From a virus, in IMG/VR virus record IMGVR_UViG_3300017735_000037, positions 1 to 36,184 of that record: a stretch of DNA of 36,184 bases. One strand, given 5' to 3'. The position numbers and the translations under genes are program-made. The first letter of the stretch is position 1, and each line of letters starts with the position of its first letter. Under the pieces are notes generated by a model. That model searched no databases. It was not told the DNA's origin and saw only the letters and a list, made by a program, of their open reading frames with translations. Below are positions 27,401 through 35,121 of the stretch, piece by piece.

Positions 27401-27893
27401 TCATAGCGGCATTTAATATTACTGCATAGTGTTCTAAATAGTCTGGGTTTGTACTATCGTTCCAAACAATAAAACTATCTGCTAAATTTCTACCTGTACT
27501 ATCAAACACGCTTTCACTAGTTTGTATACTTGTAATTTTTAACATACCACGTGCAGGTTGATTACGTTTCGGATGATAACTTAATAACTTTGCTAAACGT
27601 AATACACTATCACGACGTTGTGCAGTTTCTAAGAAGTTTTCTCTTGCATTAAGATCTTGTCTAAAAGCAAGACTTTGTCCAAAGTATGCAATAAGATCCA
27701 TAAGTGCAATAAATTCACTACTCTCAATGTAGTCATTAAAGTCTTCAGGATAGTTATTGCGAAGATACTGTACCATAGTGGTACGAAGTGTTTCAAAGTC
27801 ATAACTTTGAAAATCTGCGTCTTTGAATGTTTGATAAATCTTTGTCCAGTCTTCTGAAACAAATAAACTATTTTGACGTTCACTAGTGCTCAT
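24414..27893 (-). CDS. 6: Baseplate wedge protein gp6-like
   Basis: 1159 residues. The N-terminus has the gp6/J-family signature: YLRNNYPEDFNDYIESSEF, IAYFGQSLAFRQDLNARENF and VLRLAKLLSYHPKRN. In T4, gp6 forms the ring of wedges that clamps the central hub and starts contraction. T4 gp6 is about 660 residues; the extra length here lies in the middle and consists of beta-rich insertions. The C-terminal region SEIKSKLVMALNEYFAVENW and ETFFFSELSAYLHTTL fits the family's dimerising part. The last residues are a Ser/Thr/Gly-rich tail. A late-promoter box lies 29 bases before the ATG. The stop overlaps the giant gene's start (TAATG), so they are coupled. Confidence 0.9.
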   Translation of the reverse strand: MSTSERQNSLFVSEDWTKIYQTFKDADFQSYDFETLRTTMVQYLRNNYPEDFNDYIESSEFIALMDLIAYFGQSLAFRQDLNARENFLETAQRRDSVLRLAKLLSYHPKRNQPARGMLKITSIQTSESVFDSTGRNLADSFIVWNDSTNPDYLEHYAVILNAAMTSSQSFGNPGLKGTLSGITTEIYEINLIPDTIPVVPFVADVAGQSMTFEVVNGTFQGKDYVYEAAPRPGDTFNTFYRQDGKGAGSSNTGFFFYFKQGTLETSEFQLNTALSNRVVSIDVNGINNDDVWLFNLDANADAGTEWTKVPAITGNNVIYNSLSESVRSLFAVNSRTDDQVDLVFGDGVFSDIPNGSFRTFYRTSNGRSYRIKPNDINGLKLNISYVSKTGSIEELSVGLSLQYTIDNASARDTIADIKSKAPQQYYTQNRMINGEDYNIFPLTNFNNVIKSKAINRTSSGISRYLDVKDVTGKYSSTNIYANDGALYRNEFLNNVTFTWVTDNDIFNILKNTVEPLLRSNEMEHFYFANYERKALTGSNVNWNRISFGSNYSTGYFTNDAGEVLEIGTSSGNNRSFVKVGGMLKFAAPTGKHFMENGTLMSGEPNHYGSMKNVYSGIVSINNNGIGAADGLVTAQTGAIRLNENIPSTAIAQTILPGFKSDLPGAFESTLFTNIKQYKNFAIGFDYLDNVWYVIENRDISTGNTFSRDFSEDTSTTNKDASWLIKFTTDGSTYTVTYRGLEYFFTSEQETRFYHDKTSKVYDPVTGLTKKDTISVLGVNADPVTASPLIRDLEWNVYNVVTESDGYNDNTKILITFADQDDDGIIDNPDIFDMVVGTDDPTGPVADRKFVFLKRQADYDNFDKYVAMPAGTVNHTYETKGAIDAQISNLLPNQVMYAVTEDKFYVISNSTGTKLAVESLDYQVRVGRDAIKFHYSHHAPNDRRIDPSPGNIIDIYLLTQNYSDAYVEYVQDTTATISLPAEPTVNSLRSQFNSLEGYKSLSDALVMHSAKFKPLFGLKADANLRASFKVVKNPGYSISDSEIKSKLVMALNEYFAVENWDFGETFFFSELSAYLHTTLTPYLNSVVIVPTSGTQAFGSLYQISCEHDEIFVNAATVNDVAVIDAITASNIKATGEVYTGSATTSGTSSITTTSSGGSGY

Positions 27894-27922
27894 TTAAATA
27901 TACCCAGTTCCTTATATTGTAG

Positions 27923-27930
27923 TATTTATG
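27923..27930 (-). promoter_or_regulatory. Late promoter box (CATAAATA)
   Basis: The minus strand reads CGCATAAATACTACAATA in the 60-base gap between gp25 and gp6, 29 bases before the gp6 ATG. It is a close match to the late box of marine T4-like phages and shares ATAAATAC with those at 8919 and 36082. Confidence 0.65.
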
Positions 27931-27953
27931 CGTTTTATAAAGTGCGTATATTA

Positions 27954-28328
27954 TTAAGCAGTTGCTTTTCCACTTTGACTATCAAACGTAACTACCATGT
28001 CTTCGCTATAGTCACCATCGGCATATGCTATTGCTAACTCTACTTGCAGCCCATGTTCATACTCTGCAACATCTAACGATCTTAATACTATCCTCGGATC
28101 TGATTCAACAATATTCTGCAAGTTTTCAATAACTGCATATCTTACTTCATCAGTAAAAGGATCAAAAATGTAATCCCATATTATACAACCAAACTCAGGA
28201 TTCATTAATCGTTCGCCTAATCTTGTATTAAAATGATTAATTAGATCAGCACGAATTAATACTTGGTCTGTTGCCGCAGTATCTACAAAATCTCTTCCAA
28301 TGCTTGTGTAACCGTAATAGTTTGCCAT
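27954..28328 (-). CDS. 25: Baseplate wedge protein gp25-like
   Basis: 124 residues, close to T4 gp25 (132). The GPW/gp25 family pattern is clear: an N-terminal SIGRDFVDT, DLINHFNTRLGERLMNPEFG in the middle, then IIWDYIFDPFTDEV, and the C-terminal beta strands VELAIAYADGDYSEDMVV. gp25 sits in the baseplate core, where it links the wedges to the sheath and serves as the template for sheath polymerisation; homologues occur in type VI secretion (TssE). The order gp25 then gp6 is typical. It ends with TAATAA (two adjacent stops). Upstream spacing to the PAAR gene is 22 bases, with an AGG-containing site. Confidence 0.92.
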   Translation of the reverse strand: MANYYGYTSIGRDFVDTAATDQVLIRADLINHFNTRLGERLMNPEFGCIIWDYIFDPFTDEVRYAVIENLQNIVESDPRIVLRSLDVAEYEHGLQVELAIAYADGDYSEDMVVTFDSQSGKATA

Positions 28329-28350
28329 ATCAATATTTACCTATGCTTTT

Positions 28351-28662
28351 TTACTCTTCTGCAAGTCTATCAGGACTAGCAGTTACTATTTCTGCAACGT
28401 AAGGTGCCTTGTTTGCTATTTTATCACCTAGTCTTGCAACTGGTTTATCATTAGCAAGTACGTTAGGACTGCCTGTAATAATCTCACCGTGGTGTCCACA
28501 GTCAGTTAAAACTAAGTCACCTAATCTAGCAGTACCTTTATTGTTTGTTATGTCGTCTGGACTTGCAGTAATAATAGTGCCACCAATTTTTAATGGAATA
28601 TGACTAGGGTGACTGCACGTTCCAAATGTTCTATCACCGAGTCTTGCTACTGGTCTTCCCAT
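28351..28662 (-). CDS. PAAR-domain spike-tip protein
   Basis: 103 residues. Three PAAR-type repeats are visible: PVARLGDRTFGTCSHPSH, TARLGDLVLTDCGHHGEI with SP, and PVARLGDKI with ASP at the end. His and Cys residues (C17, H18, H21, and CGHH in the middle) match the metal site of PAAR tips, which sharpen gp5/VgrG spikes in phages and type VI systems. The whole protein is one PAAR domain with no effector extension. It starts by TAATG coupling from the preceding gene and is followed by gp25. In T4 the equivalent is gp5.4. It most likely sits on the gp5-like spike encoded at 30595-31932, although two other genes intervene. Confidence 0.92.
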   Translation of the reverse strand: MGRPVARLGDRTFGTCSHPSHIPLKIGGTIITASPDDITNNKGTARLGDLVLTDCGHHGEIITGSPNVLANDKPVARLGDKIANKAPYVAEIVTASPDRLAEE

Positions 28663-29630
28663 TATGCCGCTCCTGTGTCAGTCCATTTGTTAGAAATACT
28701 ATTCCAAGTTTTCCTAGCAATAGATAAGTTATTACTTGGTCGAGGTGCTTCTTTTACTGATCTGCGAGATGAAACATTGGCAAAGTCATCAACCCCAAAT
28801 GCATTATTTAAATCTGTCTCAGTTCCGTATACTCTTGTTGTTCTTGCCATTTTTGCAAATGATTCGGTTGTTTCAGTTATGCTATTAGCAATGTCACTGA
28901 ACGAGCTTAGATCTGAAAGACTTGTAATTTTTACATCAACGTTTTCTACAATGTCTCTAAAACCTTGCAACTTGTTAACTCCATCAAAGCTCAATGCTCC
29001 TGCTGAGTCAACTGCTTTTGAAACTCCTGGAAGTGATAATCCTTTAGTTGCCGCCATTGCTCCGTCAATGCCTGCAAACTTACCAATAGAACCACTAGGG
29101 TCTCCCATACTAAGTGCATCACCTAAGTTTCCTGGTGTTTTAATTCCTTGTGCTTTTATAATATCAGTTTCTAGTCCCATACTTAATTTGTCTTTGTTAC
29201 CTACTGATATTTCTCCAAGTTCTGCTTGTGCTTCAAGTATAGCCGCATCAAGTTTTGCAAGTGCTACCATTTCAGCAACACTTCCATCCTTTAATGATTC
29301 AAGTCCACTAGCCATACCGTTTACACTGCTTAGTGCAACACCGGCTACTGCTTTCATATTCTTAGTTGCTTTGCCTACTGCCGCACTAAGACTGACTGGA
29401 ATAAGCGGACCTCCAAATACAGGAATGTCTGCACTTGGATCTGGTGTTCCTGTCTTAGCCTCAACTACTTTTTCTTTACCGTTTGGAAAACGTTTGTCGA
29501 TGTCAGCAGTTCTGCCATACATCATTACTTGTGTTTTATTGTACTCAACCTCTTTGCTTGGCAACTTATAATCAATATTGAAGTTAACAACTTTAAGGTT
29601 AGGCTTTATCATGTAATTTTTTAATGCCAT
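28662..29630 (-). CDS. Unknown structural protein with VYGTE motif, 322 residues
   Basis: Begins MALKNYMIKPNLKVVNFNIDYKLP and ends SNKWTDTGAA. The core (80-250) is Ala/Gly/Ser-rich with helical stretches (VAEMVALAKLDAAILEAQ). Two copies of a small motif are present: TQVMMYGRTADIDKRFP near residue 33 and TTRVYGTETDLNNAF near 264. The next gene upstream carries a third copy and the same VNFNID sequence. The large plus-strand frame over 28600-29571 is a mirror of this gene and is rejected. Placement between the spike and PAAR genes suggests a hub or tail-lumen component, possibly a spike chaperone or a tape-measure-related protein. Not assigned to a T4 number. Confidence 0.7.
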   Translation of the reverse strand: MALKNYMIKPNLKVVNFNIDYKLPSKEVEYNKTQVMMYGRTADIDKRFPNGKEKVVEAKTGTPDPSADIPVFGGPLIPVSLSAAVGKATKNMKAVAGVALSSVNGMASGLESLKDGSVAEMVALAKLDAAILEAQAELGEISVGNKDKLSMGLETDIIKAQGIKTPGNLGDALSMGDPSGSIGKFAGIDGAMAATKGLSLPGVSKAVDSAGALSFDGVNKLQGFRDIVENVDVKITSLSDLSSFSDIANSITETTESFAKMARTTRVYGTETDLNNAFGVDDFANVSSRRSVKEAPRPSNNLSIARKTWNSISNKWTDTGAA

Positions 29631-30595
29631 TATAACGCTATTTTCTCCACTTCTTCTTCAGGTATCTCTTCAACTTTTGCACCGTAACGTTTATTCAACT
29701 GTGCTTCAGTTCCGTATACTCTAATTAATGTTGTCTTTTCTTCAAACGGACTTTCGCCTGCTTCTTCATTTGCACTTAGGTTTCTTACTTGCAATGTTTC
29801 AACAACATCTCTAAAAGGCTTTTTACGATCAATATTAAAATTAACAAGTGTGCCATTATCTTGTATACGTCTAGTGTGTCTTGGCACTTTACTTTTAACT
29901 TCTTTAGTTGCTTCGCCTACTGTTCCACTTGCTTCAAACTTACTGTTGAGCATTGCTTCTTGTATTCCTTTACAACTTAATCCGCCTGTAACACTAACCA
30001 TGTCACCTAATTTTTCAACACACACGTTAAGTTTTTCTTCTGCTTTTGTCATTGCATCTGCAATAGCATCACCTGGTGTTTTCATTTCTGTAATAGGATC
30101 GCCAAACTCATCATACGTTGGATGTCCGTCATCATCCATTACAGGTACAGGAATCATTATACCACTTCCTGCTGATGCATTTACTTTAGTTGCTTTACCG
30201 TCAACTGCATCCATGTAATCAATAAATGCTTGTTCAAGTTTTGATTTCATCTCTATCTTGCCAGCATCAGTTAGTTTTGTTAGTAATGCGTTTACTTGAT
30301 CAATCTTGCTAGTTGCAGTTTCTTTAGAAGCAATTATACTACTCATTGCTTCAGTTAACTGTCCTGCGGCGTCTTGTGTCTTTGTTAACATTTCTGCAGT
30401 CTTTACTTCTGTTTCAGCAGCCGTAATTGCAGTTTTAATATCTGGTGTAATTGCGCCAATAGTTCCCATAATGTTACAGGAATCTCCGCCTAGTTTAAGT
30501 GTTTTGTTTGCACCCTCTGTTAGTTTTGTTAAGTTGGTTGCCACGTCGGCATCCATATCAAAGTTAAATGCTCTACCGGCAAAATTAAATGGCAT
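29630..30595 (-). CDS. Unknown structural protein with VNFNID/VYGTE module, 321 residues
   Basis: Begins MPFNFAGRAFNFDMD. The N-terminal two thirds are helical and Ala/Lys/Glu-rich (KTAITAAETEVKTAEMLTK, AEEKLNVCVEKLGDMV) and could form coiled coils. The last 74 residues hold VNFNIDRKKPFRDV (from 251) and RVYGTEAQLNKRYG (292-305), shared with the next gene. The tail is acidic (EEIPEEEVEKIAL). It is coupled by TAATG to genes on both sides, between the gp5-like spike and its relative. A role in hub assembly is inferred from position only. Confidence 0.7.
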   Translation of the reverse strand: MPFNFAGRAFNFDMDADVATNLTKLTEGANKTLKLGGDSCNIMGTIGAITPDIKTAITAAETEVKTAEMLTKTQDAAGQLTEAMSSIIASKETATSKIDQVNALLTKLTDAGKIEMKSKLEQAFIDYMDAVDGKATKVNASAGSGIMIPVPVMDDDGHPTYDEFGDPITEMKTPGDAIADAMTKAEEKLNVCVEKLGDMVSVTGGLSCKGIQEAMLNSKFEASGTVGEATKEVKSKVPRHTRRIQDNGTLVNFNIDRKKPFRDVVETLQVRNLSANEEAGESPFEEKTTLIRVYGTEAQLNKRYGAKVEEIPEEEVEKIAL

Positions 30596-31932
30596 TATTC
30601 GTCTCCTCTACTCCAAGGCTCATGTTCTGGAACCACATTGGCAATACTGCTTAGTACATCTTTGTTATTGTTAGATCCTACTAAATCATTTGTTGTCGGT
30701 GTTGACGCAACTGTTGCCTCTGGTCCGTTATGATGTATGTCACTATCTAATGCAGTGAACTTTTGATCTTCAGCAGTTCTAACATGCAAAGGTCCTTCAC
30801 TTTGTATATAAGTTCCTTTTTCACTTACTGCATCTATTGTTCCATCCTCAGCATGTATTTTTACTGCGGCTTCTTTTGATTTTATATTTACGTTCATGTC
30901 TGCTTCTAAATTAATATTACCACCTGCTTGTACATTAAATGTTCCTTCGCAATGTACACTAAAGTTTCCTGCACTATAGGCATTTGTATTTCCAGTGTTG
31001 TCCATTTCAATCCAAGCATTACCACTTGCAGTTGCAACATATACAATACCTTTTTTATCGTCCATTAAGATTTGATGTCCTGTACTTGTTCTTAAACGAA
31101 TCAAGTTACTATCACCTTCAACATCGCCGTCGTCCATAATAAACATGTGACCTGGCAAACGTTCCTTAACTTTTAAATCTTCTTCAGTTGCAGTTCCTTC
31201 TTCCATTCGTTCTTTTAATTGAATGTTAGTTGCTGGATCAGTGTGTACAGATCTTCCCGGAGTGCTTATTCCATAAACTGAACTATTGTTTTCTCTTTGA
31301 CTACTACTAAAACTTTGTCCACGTACTGTATCGTTTAATAACCCTTGTTGTTTAAATATTTTTAATAAAGGAATATTAACTGGTCTTTGTAGTACACCTA
31401 GTGTGCTTCTAGTTTCATCTTTAAATTTTGGGTTTCTTTCAATAACCGGTAAAATATCTCTGCCAGTTTCTGCTGCTGGTAAAATATCAAATACTTTTGG
31501 ATCTTCAATCCAGTTTTTACTACTAGGAATACCTGGAGTCATATGATTACTCATATCATCAATCAAGCAACCTATACAAACACCTTTATCTTTAACACCT
31601 TCAAGAAAAGTTACAACAACTCTAACTCCTGGATCAGGTGGCGACATCCACATTCCGTAACTGTATATGCCATCAAGTTGATCTTTACCTATATTGTCTT
31701 TATCTGTTTTGCCGTAGTATGGTGTACTCCATTGTATTGGTATCCAACTGTTTGTTGCTTGTTCAGGACCGCCAAATGCTGGAATGTATACTTCAATACG
31801 TCCTGTTCTTAACACGTCACTGTTGTTTTTAATAATACCTTCATAAGGACCTGGATCAACAATCTGACGTTTTTTCATTACGTCGAGGTCTGGATCAATC
31901 CTATTAAAAAACTGTTGTGTGGTTGTACTCAT
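30595..31932 (-). CDS. 5: gp5-like baseplate spike without lysozyme domain
   Basis: 445 residues. An OB-fold-like N-terminal domain is seen at about 29-133 (GRIEVYIPAFGG, WIPIQWSTPYYG, DPGVRVVVTFLEG, CIGCL). A C-terminal beta-helix spans about 285-400, with short alternating strands (GHQILMDDKKGIVYVATA, FNVQAGGNINLEADMNVNI), as in gp5 and VgrG needles. T4 gp5 is 575 residues and has a lysozyme domain between these parts. Here that stretch (about 140-280) is a linker with no recognisable lysozyme Glu-Asp-Thr pattern. The trimer should form the cell-puncturing needle and carry the PAAR tip. It overlaps the hub gene by ATGA. Confidence 0.85.
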   Translation of the reverse strand: MSTTTQQFFNRIDPDLDVMKKRQIVDPGPYEGIIKNNSDVLRTGRIEVYIPAFGGPEQATNSWIPIQWSTPYYGKTDKDNIGKDQLDGIYSYGMWMSPPDPGVRVVVTFLEGVKDKGVCIGCLIDDMSNHMTPGIPSSKNWIEDPKVFDILPAAETGRDILPVIERNPKFKDETRSTLGVLQRPVNIPLLKIFKQQGLLNDTVRGQSFSSSQRENNSSVYGISTPGRSVHTDPATNIQLKERMEEGTATEEDLKVKERLPGHMFIMDDGDVEGDSNLIRLRTSTGHQILMDDKKGIVYVATASGNAWIEMDNTGNTNAYSAGNFSVHCEGTFNVQAGGNINLEADMNVNIKSKEAAVKIHAEDGTIDAVSEKGTYIQSEGPLHVRTAEDQKFTALDSDIHHNGPEATVASTPTTNDLVGSNNNKDVLSSIANVVPEHEPWSRGDE

Positions 31933-34661
31933 GTTGCTATTGTCCTAGCACTTTTAAGCAGATTTGTTCCTGCTTTTTTAGCCTTTGCTATAGTGCCTGG
32001 TTTAGGTGACCAACCACCTGTAATTGCTTCTACGCCTTCACCTATGCTATTAACATCACCGGGTGGAAATGCTTTTCCTAAACTACCTGCTTTGTCTATT
32101 GCATTCTTAACTGCATTGGATCCTGTTATTGTTTTATCAAAACTATCAGGTTCTAGTTTGTTGGCTGCACTAAATGGGTTACCAGGACTATTATTTTGTA
32201 TTGCTTTTGTAAGTTGAGATTTAATATCCGGAGTTTGTTTAATTTTTAAATCCACACGCTGATTAATTTCTTTTACACTTTCGACACGCTTCTGGCCCTC
32301 AGACTTATCAACAAAATCAGATAACTGTCTGCCTCTTTCTCTAATTGCTTTTATACTCTGTGTAAACTTACCACCTGTAAATTTACTATCAACTTCAACG
32401 GCTTTGTATATGCCATTCATAGTAGGTGCAGTAACTTCTGCAAGTCCATCTTTGTCATGTCCAAATCCGCTATACAATCCTGTTTCGGTATTAATATCTT
32501 CTGGGTTTCTAAATGATAATGACAAATGCCACTCTCTGTCTGGATTTAAAGATTTATCATCTGGAAAGTAAGTTGGTGCTTCTGATGTAGCATTGCTTAC
32601 TATTCTTAAATCTTGTGATTGTATAAAAGCAGGATCTCCTATAATTTCAAGAGATACTTCAATTAAATCTGCACCTGTTGAAAATACATCTTGCATAAAG
32701 TTATCAACAATCATTGAACGTGGGTCGCTTCTAGGATCGCTTATTCCTTTTGAACTTCCAACATCTATTACTGCTTCTTTATTAAATGGAGCAATAACAC
32801 TAACTGAGTTAGCATCTGTCTTGGCTAAATTACCTGCGGCAAAATCTGATGGATCATATGCAGACTTTTGTGTTGGAGACTTTTTTGCCTTTTCTGCAAT
32901 TTGATATAAGTTTTTTTGGTAATACGCACTATTAAACTGAATGTCAAAATTTAATATGTCGTTGTTCTGTCCTGTGTATAGGTATTTATAATCTTTAACA
33001 ACGTCCTTAATAGGTGCCTGGCCAAAGTTTTCAAAGTCTTTACCGTGCATGTTATACTTTTTAATTGTATAGGTCATTTTTCTTGCAAAGCAATTTCGCT
33101 TTGTGTCCCACTTATCTAGTAGTGTAATCTTAGGAACAATTCTGTAAAAGTTAATTGGTGTGTCTTCATTTTCTTTATACTGACTAAATTGTTTGTCAGG
33201 TACTAATTGCAAGTTATCGTTCTTAACTTGGTTTGTCATGTATGTGCTTGTTCTCATTATACTGTGAATACACTGTATTAGGTTTGTACCTGCACGTATT
33301 GAATAAGACTGCTTTGACTCATTATAATTAAAGTTTTTTAAGAACTGACCTTGTGCCTTTTTAGCAGGATCGTTTTCATTTTTAATTTTTCTATATTCAA
33401 CAACATCTTGTAATGTAATAGTTGATGTAGAAATATCAGGATCTACTACAAATTCATATTCGTCAGCGTATAGTTTAGTTCCTTGTTTTACTTGCTCTTT
33501 TTCAATTAAATTAAAATAACCTGCAAGTCCACCTTGTACAACGTCTGATCTGATTGCGTCTACTATATCCTCTGGGTCGCCCATTGGATTTGTTATCTTC
33601 TTTCTGTACTTGGTAAATGTTGTAATATCACTAGTTAGAAATTCTCCAATAGTAGTTGCATTAACTTTAACATCAGTTTTAATTGTTGCTTTAGTATTTT
33701 CTAATGCTAAACTATGATAAGGTACACATTCAATGTTGTAAACTGTGCCTGCCTCAGTTGCTCCAAACGTAAACTTTTTTATTTTTATAGGAATATATCT
33801 TGTTGATTCAGCGGATGCTTTTTCAATTAACACGCCGTCTTTGTCATATCCTTTAAAACTTACTTTTAACAAATATGGTTGATTAGTATAGTTATAACCG
33901 CCCATTTCTTTAGCTGCCATTACAAGTCCGTTGAGTAATGTCATTCCGTATGGTTCTGTAACTGTAAAACTAACTTCTGTGTTTACACTTCCAACATTAC
34001 CGGCACCCGGTGCAATTTTACTAGCAATCTCAACATCATCAATAAAGTAATCTAACTTAAAAAATTTGTTTCTATTCTTTTGACTACCGCCACCTGATTT
34101 AATTAATAGGCGTCCGGGTAAGTCTTCGACAGTAAACTTAGGGTCTTCTACAAAATTATTAAAATCATCTACTCCTAAAACAAACAACTCAAAATGATAT
34201 GTATAACTTGCATATTCATGTAATACGTTTTTCTTAAACAGTGCTGGAATTTTAGTTGTATCTTTTGTTTGTGATCTTTCTAGTACTTCAATTGCCTCAT
34301 CACTTAGCTCAGAATCATCGTCTGCTTGGCTGAGACGTACATTCTTAGTTGCAACATCTTTAGTTACAACCGGAGCCTCTTTTTTTGTTGGAGTAATTTC
34401 TACACGTTTTGTTTCTGTATATGAAAATCCATCTTTGTCTATACCTTTAGTAACAACTTGTTTATATTGTTTCTTAGTAGGATCTCCTATTTTTTCTTTA
34501 CCGCCTGAACCGGAACCAGCAATACCTTGTGACTTTCCGCCAGGACCGCCAGTTAGTGCATTCATATGTTTCATTGCGGCCGCAGCATCTTTATTGTATG
34601 CTTCTTTTTGACTTTCTGGTACTAGTTTACCCAAGCCATTTACTAAGTTTTGAAGTGCCAC
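31929..34661 (-). CDS. Baseplate hub candidate, 910 residues, GTG start
   Basis: The first codon is GTG at 34661, with AGGA (in TTAGGA) nine bases before it inside the end of gp53. The first 130 residues are low-complexity and charged (GGPGGKSQGIAGSGSGGKEK). A folded part follows: YTYHFELFVLGVDDFNNFV, then VNTEVSFTVTEPYGMTLLNG, PIKIKKFTFGATEAGTVYN and INFYRIVPKITLLDKWDTK, a beta-rich pattern compatible with a hub made of tube-like domains. The C-terminal third (about 680-850) includes FIQSQDLRIVSNATSEAP and REWHLSLSFRNPEDI. Its place directly before the gp5-like gene is that of T4 gp27 or a fusion of hub proteins. It is much longer than gp27 (391 residues), so the identity rests on position and fold pattern. 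Confidence 0.65.
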   Translation of the reverse strand: MALQNLVNGLGKLVPESQKEAYNKDAAAAMKHMNALTGGPGGKSQGIAGSGSGGKEKIGDPTKKQYKQVVTKGIDKDGFSYTETKRVEITPTKKEAPVVTKDVATKNVRLSQADDDSELSDEAIEVLERSQTKDTTKIPALFKKNVLHEYASYTYHFELFVLGVDDFNNFVEDPKFTVEDLPGRLLIKSGGGSQKNRNKFFKLDYFIDDVEIASKIAPGAGNVGSVNTEVSFTVTEPYGMTLLNGLVMAAKEMGGYNYTNQPYLLKVSFKGYDKDGVLIEKASAESTRYIPIKIKKFTFGATEAGTVYNIECVPYHSLALENTKATIKTDVKVNATTIGEFLTSDITTFTKYRKKITNPMGDPEDIVDAIRSDVVQGGLAGYFNLIEKEQVKQGTKLYADEYEFVVDPDISTSTITLQDVVEYRKIKNENDPAKKAQGQFLKNFNYNESKQSYSIRAGTNLIQCIHSIMRTSTYMTNQVKNDNLQLVPDKQFSQYKENEDTPINFYRIVPKITLLDKWDTKRNCFARKMTYTIKKYNMHGKDFENFGQAPIKDVVKDYKYLYTGQNNDILNFDIQFNSAYYQKNLYQIAEKAKKSPTQKSAYDPSDFAAGNLAKTDANSVSVIAPFNKEAVIDVGSSKGISDPRSDPRSMIVDNFMQDVFSTGADLIEVSLEIIGDPAFIQSQDLRIVSNATSEAPTYFPDDKSLNPDREWHLSLSFRNPEDINTETGLYSGFGHDKDGLAEVTAPTMNGIYKAVEVDSKFTGGKFTQSIKAIRERGRQLSDFVDKSEGQKRVESVKEINQRVDLKIKQTPDIKSQLTKAIQNNSPGNPFSAANKLEPDSFDKTITGSNAVKNAIDKAGSLGKAFPPGDVNSIGEGVEAITGGWSPKPGTIAKAKKAGTNLLKSARTIAT

Positions 34662-34662
34662 G

Positions 34663-34962
34663 TTATATTCCTAAATCATTAAATAGTCGTTCTTGCTCGG
34701 GTAAGAATATACTAACTCCTTGCTTCATATCCCATATTGGGTCATGAATTACATTTGGATTACGTTGTGCAAATACCCACCATAACTTTGGATTATCGTA
34801 TAAGTCACTCGCGAGCAAGTCTGGACGATATTCATATGTGGTGTTGATTGTTAATATTTGGTCACCTACTGAAGCACTAATTGGTCGAGGTGTTAATGTC
34901 TCTAGTTGCCTGTTAGCATTTATTCCAGTTTTATAATAAGGGCTAGTGTTACTGTACGCCAT
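34663..34962 (-). CDS. 53: Baseplate wedge protein gp53-like
   Basis: 99 residues. The gp53 family block is plain: YEYRPDLLASDLYDNPKLWW, VFAQRNPNVIHDPIWDMKQG and IFLPEQ. T4 gp53 is about 196 residues and binds the ends of adjacent wedges together with a LysM-like domain; this is a compact version with that domain only. AAGGAA, overlapping the stop of the preceding 49-residue gene (TAAGGAAACACTATG), is its ribosome site. The last codons carry the ribosome site for the hub gene. Confidence 0.85.
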   Translation of the reverse strand: MAYSNTSPYYKTGINANRQLETLTPRPISASVGDQILTINTTYEYRPDLLASDLYDNPKLWWVFAQRNPNVIHDPIWDMKQGVSIFLPEQERLFNDLGI

Positions 34963-34971
34963 AGTGTTTCC

Positions 34972-35121
34972 TTACTTTATATATTTCTTCATTAGTAGGT
35001 AAATGCCATAACAAGCAAACAAGTATGCAGTTGCTACGCCTACGTCTACTAAGTGTTCTCGCATGTGGTATATGAATTCTATACCTGCTTGTACATCGCC
35101 TTCGGTTACTTTTTGTTCCAT
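34972..35121 (-). CDS. Small single-pass membrane protein, 49 residues
   Basis: A complete frame begins at ATG 35121, coupled by TAATG to the preceding stop, and ends with TAA at 34972-34974. The product starts MEQKVTEGDVQAGIEF and has a probable membrane span at about 27-44 (DVGVATAYLFACYGIYLL), followed by a basic end (MKKYIK). This gives a likely N-out or N-in single-span topology. A competing 69-residue frame at 34949-35158 is Arg/Cys-rich, overlaps two genes badly and is rejected. A small membrane protein among baseplate genes is unusual; a virion component that enters the host membrane, or a lysis-related protein, are untested options. Confidence 0.8.
   Translation of the reverse strand: MEQKVTEGDVQAGIEFIYHMREHLVDVGVATAYLFACYGIYLLMKKYIK

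Noticed and set aside
28600-29571. Plus-strand open frame of 323 codons
   Set aside because: Mirrors the minus-strand structural gene 28662-29630, which is coupled to both neighbours by TAATG. The plus frame has a Ser/Leu/Pro-rich composition and crosses a gene boundary.
32993-33000. Perfect TATAAATA late box on the minus strand
   Set aside because: Lies in the middle of the hub gene (encoding part of DYKYLYTG), with no gene start nearby, so it is probably chance in A/T-rich coding DNA.
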